Positions 52,449-61,364 of a stretch of 64,000 bases of DNA are shown here, in pieces. The stretch is from positions 1 through 64,000 of the forward strand of contig CAVWBK010000005.1 of the NCBI GenBank assembly GCA_963753245.1, read 5' to 3'. A program made the translations under genes and the position numbers. A model generated the notes under the pieces. It ran no database searches. It saw nothing but the letters and a program-made list of their open reading frames with translations, and had not been told where the DNA came from. The stretch is from VRUE01 sp963753245. GTDB taxonomy: Bacteria; Actinomycetota; Thermoleophilia; Solirubrobacterales; 70-9. How positions within the stretch are numbered: position 1 is the stretch's first letter; each line of letters begins with the position of its first letter.

Positions 52449-54611
52449 ATGACCCGCAGAATGCGGCGCCGGCGCCGTCGCTCCCATAGCTCGAAGCTGA
52501 AGCGAGTCCTGGTGCCCGTCGGCGTCCTGCTCGTCTTGCTCGCCGTCGCCGGCGGAGTCGCCGCGAGCTGGGCGATCAACGTCTATGAAGAAGCGCCGCC
52601 GCTGTCGAGCCTGAAACCCGTACAGAAGGGCCGCTCCTCGGCGATCTATGCCGCCGACGGCAGCCTGATCGGCTTCATTCGTTCGAGCAGTATCCGCCAG
52701 CCGGTCTCCTCCCGGGCGCTGCCCACCGATCTCAAAGAGGCGACCGTGGCGATCGAGGACAAGAACTTCTACCACCACGGGGCGCTGGACTATGCGGGGA
52801 TTGTCCGTGCTGGATTGAAGGACCTCGAGGCCGGCGGCAAGCCCGTCCAGGGGGCGTCGACGATCACCCAGCAGCTGGTCCGCGACCTCTACATCCAAAA
52901 CCCCGAAGACACGCTGAAGCGAAAGATCTATGAAGCGCATCTCGCCAATGAAATGTTCGAACACCACGATCGCAATTGGATCCTCACCCAGTACCTGAAC
53001 ACCGCCCCCTACGGGACGGTTGAAGGATCGACCGCGGTGGGGGCCGAGGCCGCGGCGCAGACCTACTTCGGCACACCGGCCCGCGAACTCGATCTGACCC
53101 AGGCGGCGCTGATCGCCGGTCTGCCCCAGGCGCCCTCCGAATACAACCCGTTCCTCGACCCGCGCGCGGCGTTGGTGCGACGCAACGAGGTACTGGCGGC
53201 GATGAACGAACAGGGCTACATCAGCCCGGCGCGCTATCAGGTGGCGATCCACAGCGGGCTGGGCCTCTCACCGGGCCACAAGTACCAGATCATTCGCGAC
53301 CCCTTCCTCTTCGATCTGGTCCAGGAGGAACTGATTGAAAAATACGGGATCAACACGGTTCGAAACGGCGGCCTCAAGGCCTTCACGACGATCGACCCCA
53401 AATTGCAGGAACGCGCCGAAGAAGCGGTCGAAAGCTGCTCGGTCTGCTACCCCGAAGGTGGCCCCGCGGCGGGGCTGGCCTCGGTCAATCCCGAAAACGG
53501 CGAGATCGTCGCGCTTGCGTCGACCAAGGGCTTCGCCTCAGAAGAAGAATTCAACTACGCCTGGCAGGCGCAGCGCCAGCCGGGCTCCTCGTTTAAGACC
53601 TATGTGCTGACCACCGCGATCAAGCAGGGAATCGACCCGCGGACCACCTACTACGACGGCACCTCGCCGATCACCCTGCAGGTGCCGGGTGGCGGCAGCT
53701 GGACCGTCCACAATGCCGAGCCGGGCGGTGGGGTGATGTCGCTCGAAGACGCGACCTGGAACTCGGTCAACGTCGTCTTCGCCCAGCTCGACCTCGACGT
53801 CGGGCCCAAAAACGTCACCCACACCGCCCACCAGATGGGCATCGAAGCCCACCTCGAATCGGTTCCGGCGGAGGCGATCGGCGGTCTCCGCGAAGGGGTC
53901 ACACCGCTGGAAATGGCCGACGGCTACGCCACCCTCGCCGACGGTGGTGTCCACCACTCGCCGACCGCGATCTCCAAAGTCGAGTTCCCGGGTGGCAAGG
54001 TCGACGAACCGACTGCCGAAGAAGGCAATCGGGTGCTGACCGAAGGTCAGGCCTACGACGTGACCAAGATCCTCGAGGGTGTGATCACCAGCGGTACCGG
54101 CGCCGGCTACACCTACATGGGCTGTCCCTCTGAGGCGGGCAAGACCGGCACCTCGGAGGGTCTCTCCGATGCCTGGTTTGTCGGCTACACGCCGCTCTAC
54201 TCGACCGCGGTCTGGGTCGGCCACCCGCAGTCCCGCGAAGAAACCGGCTTCGGAGGCCCGACCGCCGGGCCGATCTGGCGCTCCTTTATGGAATCGGCGG
54301 CGGGCGGCAACTGCCCTGAATTCAAGGTTCCATCGAGCCTGCCCGAACTCCACAGCCTGACCAGCGAACACACCCGTTCCTCGGGCGAAGCGGCGCCGAA
54401 AGGCGAAGAAACCGAAGAACCGTTCGAAAAGCCACACAAGGAAGGAAAGCAGCAAGAAGGCAGCTCCGAAGAAGAACACAAGGCTGCCGAACCGGCTCCG
54501 ACGCCCGAATCGCATCCGGCCCCGACCCCCGCGCCGACCCCGAGCCCCGCGCCGACCCCGAGCCCGCCGCCAACCACGGGCGTGGGCGGCGGGGTTGCGG
54601 CACCGCACTAG
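52449..54611 (+). CDS. Class A penicillin-binding protein (glycosyltransferase-transpeptidase)
   Basis: 720-residue bifunctional peptidoglycan synthase. A basic start (TRRMRRRRRRSHSSKLKR) and one membrane anchor come first. The GT51 domain (VAIEDKNFYHHGALDYAGI, GASTITQQLVRDLYIQ) and the transpeptidase domain follow, with active-site SSFK (QPGSSFKTYV), SVN (ATWNSVNVVF) and KTGTSEG. The tail is Glu/Lys-rich, then Pro-Thr repeats (APTPSPAPTPSP). GAA is clearly the main Glu codon here (for example gaagaa at 52587 and 53541), unlike neighbouring genes, which prefer GAG. ATG 52449 is chosen because the basic tail begins there. Confidence 0.92.
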   Translation: MTRRMRRRRRRSHSSKLKRVLVPVGVLLVLLAVAGGVAASWAINVYEEAPPLSSLKPVQKGRSSAIYAADGSLIGFIRSSSIRQPVSSRALPTDLKEATVAIEDKNFYHHGALDYAGIVRAGLKDLEAGGKPVQGASTITQQLVRDLYIQNPEDTLKRKIYEAHLANEMFEHHDRNWILTQYLNTAPYGTVEGSTAVGAEAAAQTYFGTPARELDLTQAALIAGLPQAPSEYNPFLDPRAALVRRNEVLAAMNEQGYISPARYQVAIHSGLGLSPGHKYQIIRDPFLFDLVQEELIEKYGINTVRNGGLKAFTTIDPKLQERAEEAVESCSVCYPEGGPAAGLASVNPENGEIVALASTKGFASEEEFNYAWQAQRQPGSSFKTYVLTTAIKQGIDPRTTYYDGTSPITLQVPGGGSWTVHNAEPGGGVMSLEDATWNSVNVVFAQLDLDVGPKNVTHTAHQMGIEAHLESVPAEAIGGLREGVTPLEMADGYATLADGGVHHSPTAISKVEFPGGKVDEPTAEEGNRVLTEGQAYDVTKILEGVITSGTGAGYTYMGCPSEAGKTGTSEGLSDAWFVGYTPLYSTAVWVGHPQSREETGFGGPTAGPIWRSFMESAAGGNCPEFKVPSSLPELHSLTSEHTRSSGEAAPKGEETEEPFEKPHKEGKQQEGSSEEEHKAAEPAPTPESHPAPTPAPTPSPAPTPSPPPTTGVGGGVAAPH

Positions 54612-54798
54612 TGCCGGCCGCCAGCGCCCAGAGCGGTGCGACGGCCAGTGGGAACGATCAGGCTCCGTCGAGCCTAGACGCTATGGCCTCGATTAATCAC
54701 CGGAGCCATCCGAGGTAGGCCGGACCCTCTCGCTCAGTCGGGGGTTTACCTGACCGGAGACGGGCTCCGGCTGACCCCAGGCGAAGGAGGGTCCGGCC
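54612..54798 (+). ncRNA. Structured 5' non-coding end of the IS110 element (candidate bridge RNA)
   Basis: 187 bases before the transposase with dense inverted repeats: CCGGAG-ACGGG-CTCCGG (54754-54770), CCGGAGCC 54700-54707 pairing with 54763-54770, and a perfect 12-base repeat GGCCGGACCCTC (54718-54729) / GAGGGTCCGGCC (54787-54798). The alternatives exclude each other. IS110-family elements are known to encode a bridge RNA in this position; that this stretch is one is inference. Exact ends are not known. Confidence 0.45.
54718..54798 (+). promoter_or_regulatory. Long-range inverted repeat masking the transposase ribosome binding site
   Basis: The right arm (54787-54798) contains most of the GGAGG site (54786-54790) and ends one base before ATG 54799. 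Pairing with the left arm would block translation, so read-through transcripts would not make transposase while shorter ones could. Confidence 0.45.
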
Positions 54799-55884
54799 AT
54801 GAACGGCACGATGACATGGGTTGGGTTGGATGTCCACGCGCGCTCCACGCACGCCGCGGCGATCGATTCGCTGAGCGGCGAGCTGCACAGAGCGCGCTTT
54901 GGCCCCGGCACCGAGGAGGTGGTGGGATGGCTCGGCGGCTTGGCGGCCCCGCTGCGGGCGGCCTATGAGGCGGGGCCGACCGGGTTCGGGTTGATGCGGG
55001 CGGCAACGAGCGCCGGCATCGAGGTCGCGGTGGTGGCGCCGAGCAAGACGCCGCGGGCCTCCGGCGATCGGGTAAAGACAGACCGCAAGGACGCTGAGCT
55101 CCTGGCGCGGCTCTTGCTCGCCGGGCAGCTAAAGACGGTCACCGTCCCGCCGGAGTGGCTGGAAGCGATCCGCCACCTGGCGCGCACCCGCGAACAGGTG
55201 CGCCGCGACCTGATGCGTGCCCGCCACCGGGTCTCAAAGCTCCTGCTCGTGCACGGGCGGGTCTACCCGGGCAAGAGCACCTGGGGCCACGATCACCGCC
55301 GCTGGCTGTCACAGCAGGCCTTCGAGCACGAGCCGACCGAGCTGGCCTTCGTCGACCAGCTCGCCGCCGTCGACGGGCTCTGCGCCCGCCGCGAGGCCCT
55401 CGATGAGCGGCTCTCGCGGCTGGCCACCGAAGAGCGGCTGTGGCCGACGGTCGCCCGCCTGCGCGCCTTCCGCGGCATCGACACCCTCACCGCCCTGATG
55501 CTCCATCTCGAGCTCGGCGGCGACTGGCGCCGCTTCTCCTCGCCGCGCAAGCTCTCCAGCTGGCTCGGGCTGACCCCCTCCCTGGAGCAGTCCGGGGAGT
55601 CCTCAAGTCAGGGATCGATCACCAAGACCGGCTCGGTGATTGCCCGCCGGCTGCTGGTCGAGTCTGCCCACCACTACGCCAGAGTGCCGCGGATCGGCGC
55701 CACGCTCGCCAACCGCCAGGCCGGCCAGCCCGACCATGTCCTGCAGATCGCCTGGCGCGCCCAGCACCGCCTGCACCGAGTGGGCAAGCGGCTGCGCGAG
55801 CGCGGCAAGCCTGGAAACGTCGCAACCGTCGCGGTTGCCAGGGAGCTGGCGGGCTTCCTCTGGGCCGCGGCCACCGCGCCATGA
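54799..55884 (+). mobile_element. IS110-family transposase (bridge recombinase type)
   Basis: 361-residue DEDD-type transposase. The RuvC-like N-terminal domain has WVGLDVHARSTHA (Asp11), AAYEAGPTGFGL (Glu) and KTDRKDAELLARLL (paired Asp). The C-terminal transposase-20 domain has LSSWLGLTPSLEQSGESS and QGSITKTGS with the candidate catalytic Ser. It is full length and intact. Such enzymes move a circular intermediate without terminal inverted repeats, using the adjacent non-coding RNA to choose target and donor. The element sits between the penicillin-binding protein gene and the serine integrase gene. Confidence 0.88.
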
Positions 55885-56258
55885 GCTGACCGCCCCCCAC
55901 AGCGGTCGCGCTCGGTCACCTGGGTCCGGGCCAAAGGCCGCCGGCACGCGCGATGTCACTATGGGCGGCCCTCACCGGCTATGCCCGTTCCTAGATTGCG
56001 CTCGCCGGCGACGAAGCCAGCGCCCTGGGATAGCCAACTCCCGCATTGTCAGACTGACAGCCGTCGATTTCGTGCCCGGGCCCGGGCACCGAGCCCCTCT
56101 CACATCCGGCCGTTTTGCGGTCGCGATCAGCGCTGGGTACTTGACAAATCGGCGGCCAATCAGGGACCGACCAGCTCAATTCTGTACTGATCGAAGTACC
56201 GTACCTGGGATAATTGAGTTCCGTCTACTGAAAACGGAGCCAGAGGAGGGATCTACAG
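55885..56258. other. IS110 right flank and integrase promoter region
   Basis: 374 bases without a gene. It includes TTGACA at 56141, a GTAC-containing imperfect palindrome (56184-56204: gtactgatcgaagtaccgtac), GATAAT at 56209 and a GAGGAGGG ribosome binding site at 56243-56250. The palindrome next to the integrase start is a candidate attachment or operator site. The right end of the IS element must lie here but cannot be fixed from one copy. Confidence 0.4.
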
Positions 56259-57737
56259 GTGCGAGTCGTCATGGACGGATACGTCAGGGTCTCAAAGACC
56301 GGGGACCGAGAGGGCGAGGAATACCGCTCGCCCACCATCCAACGTGAGGAAATCGAGCGCTGGGCCAAGGCCAACGACGTCGAGGTCGGCAAGATCCTGA
56401 TCGACGAGGACGTGTCGGGGTCCACGCCGGTCGGGAAGCGAAAGCTGGGTCGGCTCATCGAGCGGGTCGAGGGCGGACTGAGCGAGGGAATCATCGTCTA
56501 CCGCGCCGACCGGTTCGGGCGCGATCACGCGGAGACCCTCGTGGCCGCCAAGCGGATCAAGGACGCGGGCGGTCGGCTGGTCGGGGTGCAGGACGGCCTC
56601 GATAGCTCGCAGCCAGCGGGCAAGTGGGTCCTCAACTTCATGTCGCTCCAGGCGGAGGACTACCTGGACCGCGTGAAAGCGAACTGGAAGGCATCGGCCG
56701 TCCGCGCGGTGCAAGAAGGCAAGCACATCGCGTGCCGTGCTCCGCTCGGCTACCTGCGCGCCGACGAGGACGACCCGCAATACGACTCGGGCGGGAAGCT
56801 CATCAGGGACGCTCGCCTCGTCGTCAACCCGGAGACCGCGCCGTCCGTCGCAATGGCCTTCGAGATGCGAGCCACGGGCAAGACCTACACGGCCATCGCG
56901 GACTATCTCGAGGGACAACTCGGCCGGGTCTTCACGAAGTCGACCGTCTGCTCGATGTTCAAGAATCGGGCCTACCTCGGAGAGGCGCGCGGCGGAGGCG
57001 GGGGCGAGGTCAAGGCAGGCGCCCACGTCGCGATTGTGGAGGAGGGGGTATTCGACAGGGCGCAGCCGACCAAACGAGGTTACGTGCCGCGTAATGGGAC
57101 GCTCGCGGAACAAGCACTGCTAGGGAGCCTCGTCCACTGCGCCGCCTGCGGCCACAAGATGTCGGTGATGGGCACGACGAGCAAGAAGACGGGCGAACGG
57201 TTCGCCAACTACGTCTGCAAGGGGCGGTTCTCCGAGGGCCACTGTCCGGCGAAAGCGATCATCAACGTCGCCAAATTGGACGGGTTCGTGATGGAGAGGT
57301 TTCAGGACGACGAGCGTGATTTGAAATCGGCTAGGGCCGACGCCGAACGCCGCTACCTCATCGCGAAGGAGACGGTCGCGAAGGCGGAAGGCGACCTTGA
57401 TAGCTGGATCGAGGACCCGACCTACCGGGAGACGCTGTCGAAAGACCGCTACAAGGCGGGCCTCGTCTCGCGGCAGGAAGCGGTCGATCAAGCCAAGCGC
57501 GACATGTGGGACGCCGAGGAGGACGGCACTATGGAGGAGGGGGACGTGCTGTTCCCCGACAGTGACGAACCGATCGTCTACTCGCTTTGGGGTGAGGACA
57601 AAGCGAGGGATCGCCGCCTCCTGAAGCGATACATAAAACGTGTCGAGGTCAGCAAGCCGGACCCGAAGCGGCGCAAATACCAACCCACCGAGGAGCGGGT
57701 GAACATCTACTGGACAGGCGCCGACACGCCCGCCTGA
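56259..57737 (+). CDS. Large serine integrase
   Basis: 492-residue intact serine integrase that would insert and (with a helper) excise a phage or integrative element. The catalytic domain has GYVRVSKTGDREGEE (Ser12), VSGSTPVGKRKLG and YRADRFGRDHAETLV. The recombinase domain follows (RAPLGYLRADEDDP, FKNRAYLGEARG), then a zinc ribbon (CAACGHKM, YVCKGRFSEGHCPAKAI), a coiled coil (SARADAERRYLIAKETVAKA) and a basic C terminus (DPKRRKYQP). GTG 56259 has GAGGAGGG eight bases before it and is preferred over ATG 56271. The element it serves most likely extends to the right, past the window edge. Confidence 0.92.
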   Translation: MRVVMDGYVRVSKTGDREGEEYRSPTIQREEIERWAKANDVEVGKILIDEDVSGSTPVGKRKLGRLIERVEGGLSEGIIVYRADRFGRDHAETLVAAKRIKDAGGRLVGVQDGLDSSQPAGKWVLNFMSLQAEDYLDRVKANWKASAVRAVQEGKHIACRAPLGYLRADEDDPQYDSGGKLIRDARLVVNPETAPSVAMAFEMRATGKTYTAIADYLEGQLGRVFTKSTVCSMFKNRAYLGEARGGGGGEVKAGAHVAIVEEGVFDRAQPTKRGYVPRNGTLAEQALLGSLVHCAACGHKMSVMGTTSKKTGERFANYVCKGRFSEGHCPAKAIINVAKLDGFVMERFQDDERDLKSARADAERRYLIAKETVAKAEGDLDSWIEDPTYRETLSKDRYKAGLVSRQEAVDQAKRDMWDAEEDGTMEEGDVLFPDSDEPIVYSLWGEDKARDRRLLKRYIKRVEVSKPDPKRRKYQPTEERVNIYWTGADTPA

Positions 57738-57903
57738 GCGTGCTGGCCTCTGGCGAACGTCGGATGCTCGCCTCCTACGGCCATGGAGTGATCGGTGCGC
57801 GCGATGAGGGCGATGCCGCGTTCGCATCTCACAAGCCGAACCTGCGGGTAGTCGGCAGGCGAGAATGACGCAGCGCCGCGCTAGGCCGCTCGCGGTGGAG
57901 CGG

Positions 57904-58242
57904 CTAAGGGCACCGACTCATCGCCACAGGAATAGCGCGGCTGAGTGGAAAGGTTCCATCTATGTCCTTCGCGTTCGGCACCGCTACGCACAACTCCGAA
58001 CCGTCGTGGTGAATGACGAGGCACAGAAGATCTCCCTGCTCCGGAACCCCACCGACCCTAAAGGTTTCTCCTGCCGCAACGTTGATGGTGTCATCTACGC
58101 AAGCGGAAATCCTCAGATCGGTGCCAGAGTCATTTCGCATGGAGACGTCTACGCTGGCACAACCCACAATGGCAAGCGCGGACAGTAGAACAACAGCTGC
58201 GCAGATACAGGTCGAGATTTTCGGCTTTGGAGGATTCACCAT
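57904..58242 (-). CDS. Small lipoprotein
   Basis: 112 residues with a lipoprotein signal: KPKISTCICAAVVLLSALAIVGC with a lipobox-like LAIVGC near residue 28. The mature part is a short beta-rich domain (VSMRNDSGTDLRISACVDD, ETFRVGGV). It is the last gene of the minus-strand series, facing the integrase. ATG 58242 is used since the signal begins there. No family is recognised; surface or exclusion proteins of mobile elements are often of this kind. Confidence 0.6.
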   Translation of the reverse strand: MVNPPKPKISTCICAAVVLLSALAIVGCASVDVSMRNDSGTDLRISACVDDTINVAAGETFRVGGVPEQGDLLCLVIHHDGSELCVAVPNAKDIDGTFPLSRAIPVAMSRCP

Positions 58243-58451
58243 CGCGATGTTTATCTGACCGCCCGGGGAGATCCCGAGCGCTTCTCGAATCATCGTCCAC
58301 TGGCTCATCATTGTGCCCTTCGTGGCAGCACCGGACGAGAGTGACGCAATCATGACGCAGCGCCGCCGGTAGCCGCTCCCAGCCTCAAGTTGAACCAGCC
58401 GTGCCCATGATTCGCTCTCGTTTGAAGCTCGCTCACTTGAGGGTCCTGCCT

Positions 58452-58712
58452 CTATGTCCGGTGGCCTTGTGGTGCCATCCCCATCGGCCCGGCCGTCGTC
58501 TCGTGGTCGCACTCAGCGCACCTGTAGCGCTTTGTGTTCAGGCCGGCAGCAGCGATCCCGCGCCGACCGGCGGCAGCCAGCTTCTCGTTCTTCATCGCAG
58601 GCGCCGGCGTGCTCGTCGGCCCATCGCTACCCAGCCAGAGGGCAGCCGCGGCGGCTGCCAGCGCGGCACCGACGACGAGCCACCCGACACGCTCAAGTGC
58701 CGAGGCCGCCAT
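58452..58712 (-). CDS. Membrane protein with C2H2 zinc finger (finger end in shifted frame)
   Basis: From ATG 58712: one membrane helix (VGWLVVGAALAAAAAALWL), a linker, then YRCAECDHETTAG. In the annotated frame the protein ends at 58452 without a full finger. One base over, the sequence continues as RWGWHHKATGHRGRTLK, which completes C-x2-C-x11-H-x5-H, the same spacing as the protein at 59328. So the natural C terminus is probably in the other frame, with one indel near 58480. The start overlaps the end of the upstream gene by 20 bases. Function unknown; possibly DNA or protein binding at the membrane. Confidence 0.55.
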   Translation of the reverse strand: MAASALERVGWLVVGAALAAAAAALWLGSDGPTSTPAPAMKNEKLAAAGRRGIAAAGLNTKRYRCAECDHETTAGPMGMAPQGHRT

Positions 58713-58965
58713 GGGCAGTCTGAGCCGTTGGAGAAGGGGTCTGGGCATTCCCATTCAGAGGCGCTGGATCGGCCTTAGACGCTCCCTGTGGGGGTGGAGA
58801 TGAAGGGTCTGGCGGGTCGAGCACGGTCACTACGAAGCCGCCGTCGCCGATGGGCGGGCGGTGGGCCAGTTTCTTGAAGCCATCTTTCCCGTCGAGGACG
58901 GCCACGCCCGTACGGCGGGGGGTCTCCTCCAGCACCTCGAAGACCCGCTGATTAAGTGTCTTCAT
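58693..58965 (-). CDS. Small unknown protein with Pro-rich tail
   Basis: 90 residues. The first half looks folded (TLNQRVFEVLEETPRRTGVAV, FKKLAHRPPIGDGGFVVTVL), the rest is Pro/Ser/Ala-rich and probably disordered. ATG 58965 overlaps the end of the upstream gene by 14 bases, and its own end overlaps the next gene. Packing supports an operon. No family is recognised. Confidence 0.5.
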   Translation of the reverse strand: MKTLNQRVFEVLEETPRRTGVAVLDGKDGFKKLAHRPPIGDGGFVVTVLDPPDPSSPPPQGASKADPAPLNGNAQTPSPTAQTAHGGLGT

Positions 58966-59331
58966 CGGGGTCCTCGGGCAGGTAGACGATCGTCTCTCTG
59001 ACCTCGCCATCCGTGTCGTCGTCGGCGCCCTCATCACCGTTGAGCCTCATCAGCAGCCGTGCCGCCTGTAGTCGCACGTTCCACGACGGGGAGCCGTTTT
59101 TCAGCGTGGCGCTCAGCCCCGCCTCCAGGACCGAACGGACGCTGGGGTTCTCGTCTAGCACGGCCTTCCTCGCCTGCTTGACGAGGGCGTTGAAGTCATC
59201 GCGTCGCAGCCACGACCGACAGACGTCGTGGTGGTGCCCACCTCCGTCGCTACTTCGCTGTGCGACCGGCTCTGACCGAGCAGTGCCGCGGCTCGGGTCT
59301 GGTCGGGACGGAGTAGCTTCTGCTGTCTCAC
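58952..59331 (-). pseudogene. Small helical protein, possible helix-turn-helix, one frameshift
   Basis: GTG 59331 overlaps the upstream TGA (GTGA). The N-terminal half (KLLRPDQTRAAALLGQSRSH, SEVATEVGTTT) looks like a helix-turn-helix. Near 59210 the frame slips; the other frame gives WLRRDDFNALVKQARKA and then NPSVRSVLEAGLSATL and WNVRLQAARLLMRLNGD to the stop at 58952. The order (HTH then helical repeat) resembles small phage DNA-packaging or regulatory proteins, but no family is certain. It contains one indel. Confidence 0.5.
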
Positions 59332-59798
59332 CTGACCGGCGCGTGGCTCATGTGGCGGGTGCGGGTCTGGTGTTGCAGAATGTTTCCGAGGTTGCTCCGA
59401 AAACCGCACACGGTGCATTCGCGAAGCTGTTCCTTCCGTTCCTTCCGGAATGCCTCGAAGACGTCAAGTCCCGTCACCTCGTCAGGCCGTTTACAGACCG
59501 CGTCGCCGATGACCTCGCAGGCCGCCTGCATTCTCTGCGCCTTGTTGAGTCTCTCCGATCTCGGCGCGTCGTCAGCGGTCAAGTGCTCTGCGAGTCGGTA
59601 CATACTGTGCAGTCGCTTCGACAGGGAGTCGCGAACGAGGTCAGATTTAGACTGCTCAGCTGCTTGGCTATCAGCTAGACGGCTACGGCGAAGGCGGGCG
59701 ACACCCACGCCTGCACCGATCGTTGGTCGCTGTGTCGGGTGGCTATCAGTAGATCTGTGCGGTGAGGGCTGAGGACACTCTACAGAAGCTCTCGGCAC
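59328..59798 (-). CDS. C2H2 zinc-finger protein of the mobile region
   Basis: The supported part is the C-terminal 110 residues: SKSDLVRDSLSKRLHSMYRL, KAQRMQAACEVIGDAVCKRP, then a C2H2 finger CTVCGFRSNLGN...HQTRTRH with spacing C-x2-C-x11-H-x5-H. The N-terminal 45 residues from GTG 59798 have shadow-frame composition, so the real start may be further in or in another frame. It ends in a GTGA overlap with the next gene. C2H2 fingers are rare in bacteria; it may bind DNA. Confidence 0.55.
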   Translation of the reverse strand: MPRASVECPQPSPHRSTDSHPTQRPTIGAGVGVARLRRSRLADSQAAEQSKSDLVRDSLSKRLHSMYRLAEHLTADDAPRSERLNKAQRMQAACEVIGDAVCKRPDEVTGLDVFEAFRKERKEQLRECTVCGFRSNLGNILQHQTRTRHMSHAPVR

Positions 59799-60428
59799 GC
59801 ACCGGCGACTAAGCGGAGATATACGTGGTCTACTGTGACGAAGTCTAGGTCCGGCGACGAGGACAAGGTCTAGGACGCTGTAGTGACGAGCTAGCGGGCG
59901 CTGACGACCTAGTCGGAGGTGAGCGCTGCGCTAGCGTCGGTGGGGCTGTTGATGACCTCGCGGATGGTGGCGAGGTCGCTGTCGCGCAGGGCGTCGCGGT
60001 ACAGACAGACCTCCAATGCGTCTACCTCCGCTTTCAGCGCCGCTAGGTTGTCTGCCTCGAAGCGGGTGACGGCTGTGCTCGCCTACAGCTGTGCGACTGC
60101 GCGTCGGCGTAGTCGGTGTCGATGGACGGGTCGGTCAGTTTGAGTGTGGTGCTGTTGTGGATCGGCTACAACAACAGAGAGAGGTAGATGACCGCCTGTG
60201 CGAACTAGGCGGTCAACGCTTGTTTGCGCTGGACCTGCTAGACGGTGTGTCGGTATAGGTTTAGAAGACGATGGTGTCGCGGTACTAGACCAGCGCTTTA
60301 CAGACCTCGATCGAGATATAGGCGCGCTCCCTGTCGGCGCGGAATATCGCCTCAGAGACGGCGTCAATGGCCTCCTCTAGTGCGACGCGCAGGTCGGTGA
60401 GGTGGTACTGAAGCGGTGTGTCGCTCAC
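59799..60428 (-). pseudogene. Unknown protein(s) broken by stops and frame changes
   Basis: GTG 60428 overlaps the upstream TGA (GTGA) and begins a plausible protein (LTDLRVALEEAIDAVSEAIF). It continues through TAG and TAA codons and at least two frame changes: QVQRKQALTA-stop-FAQAVIYLSLLL, LKLTDPSIDTDYADAQ, then FEADNLAALKAEVDALEV and LATIREVINSPTDASAAL. TAG interrupts this at several places (after TSD, SAR, TAS and RELL). Whether it was one gene or two cannot be told. The protein-like segments are too long and acidic to be chance shadows. No family is recognised. Confidence 0.4.
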
Positions 60429-60863
60429 TGCGAGTAAGAGCTAGTGTAGTAGGCAGTCAACGCGGCGAAGATCTAGTTGTGCGAGACCAGTACTACTGAT
60501 ACTGCGGGGTAGGGTAGAGGCCTTCTAACTGCTGGAAGGTGCGGAGCAGACTCAGATGCTCAAGCGCCATCTTTTCGGCCGGAGTGTGCTACGGGGGTAC
60601 GCTGTGGATCGCCTTGCGGATGTCGCCGGTGATCGAGCCTGTGAGATCGATGAGGTGGGGACTAGGTGGCGGAAGTGTGTGAGAGGCTAGAGTTAGATAG
60701 CTGCGGACTTCGCTAGAGAGTAGAACTAGGCGGCGGCTCTGGCCGCCTCGCGCTAGTAGGCGCGGTTCATCGCGCTGGTGCGCGGGAGGTCCTCTCGGTA
60801 GCCGGTGCCCAGCTCGGCTGAGGCCTTCTGCATCTGCTCGGACTTCGTGGGGGTAAGTGGCAT
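60425..60863 (-). pseudogene. Unknown ~145-residue protein with in-frame stops and two frame changes
   Basis: ATG 60863 starts KSEQMQKASAELGTGYREDL. TAG codons at 60753-60755 and 60726-60728 interrupt an otherwise helical sequence (REAARAAA, FYSLAKSAAI). TAA and TAG follow, then the frame changes: DLTGSITGDIRKAIHSVPP, AEKMALEHLSLLRTFQQLE, and after another shift IFAALTAYYTSSYSQ with a TGA overlapping the next GTG. That junction marks the natural end. Reading each stop as Glu or Gln restores a continuous helical protein. No family is recognised. Confidence 0.45.
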
Positions 60864-61002
60864 AGATGTGTATCACCCAGAGATGCCCTCTCGCGGTAGG
60901 TTCCAGCCACGGCGGAAGGGCGGCCTTCGACAACCGCTCAGGGGCGGTGGTTGCGGTGTGTCTTGTGTTGAACGGCGCAGTACCATCGCCCCGCCGCCAC
61001 CT

Positions 61003-61364
61003 TTACCACGTCGAGACGCGGCCTCGGTCCGGCCGTCGCTTTCGGGGTATCTCCGACTCCGTGCAGATGAAGACGTAGCAGGCCTCTTTGCGGGCGTAGC
61101 TCTTCGGCGTCGTCCCGACGCGCACCCTGTGCGTCAGGCGTCCGGGGTTCGTGAGCATCAGCCCCAGGTCGCGGCAGCCGCGCAGGTGCGCGGTGCGCTC
61201 GGCGCGGGTCAGCGTGCCGAGCACCGCGTCGGCCTAGTCACGCCGCAGGACCGTCACCCGCCGTGGTGGGCCGCCGTTGCTGCGGAAGTCTGGGATCTCG
61301 TAGGGCACCGGGTTGATCGTGCCTCGCGGAGCGCCTCGGGGGTGCCGTACTATACATCGCGCAT
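61003..61364 (-). pseudogene. Unknown basic protein with in-frame TAG and a frame change
   Basis: Best part: PYEIPDFRSNGGPPRRVTVL, RRD, TAG (61234-61236), ADAVLGTLTRAERTAHLRGC, MLTNPGRLTHRVRVGTTP, YARKEACYVFICTESEIP and a basic end at TAA 61003. Upstream in another frame is MRDV-TAG-YGTPEALRE. The supported start could be GTG near 61300. It is rich in Arg and Pro. No family is recognised; size and neighbours would suit a small structural or processing protein of a phage-like element. Confidence 0.45.
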
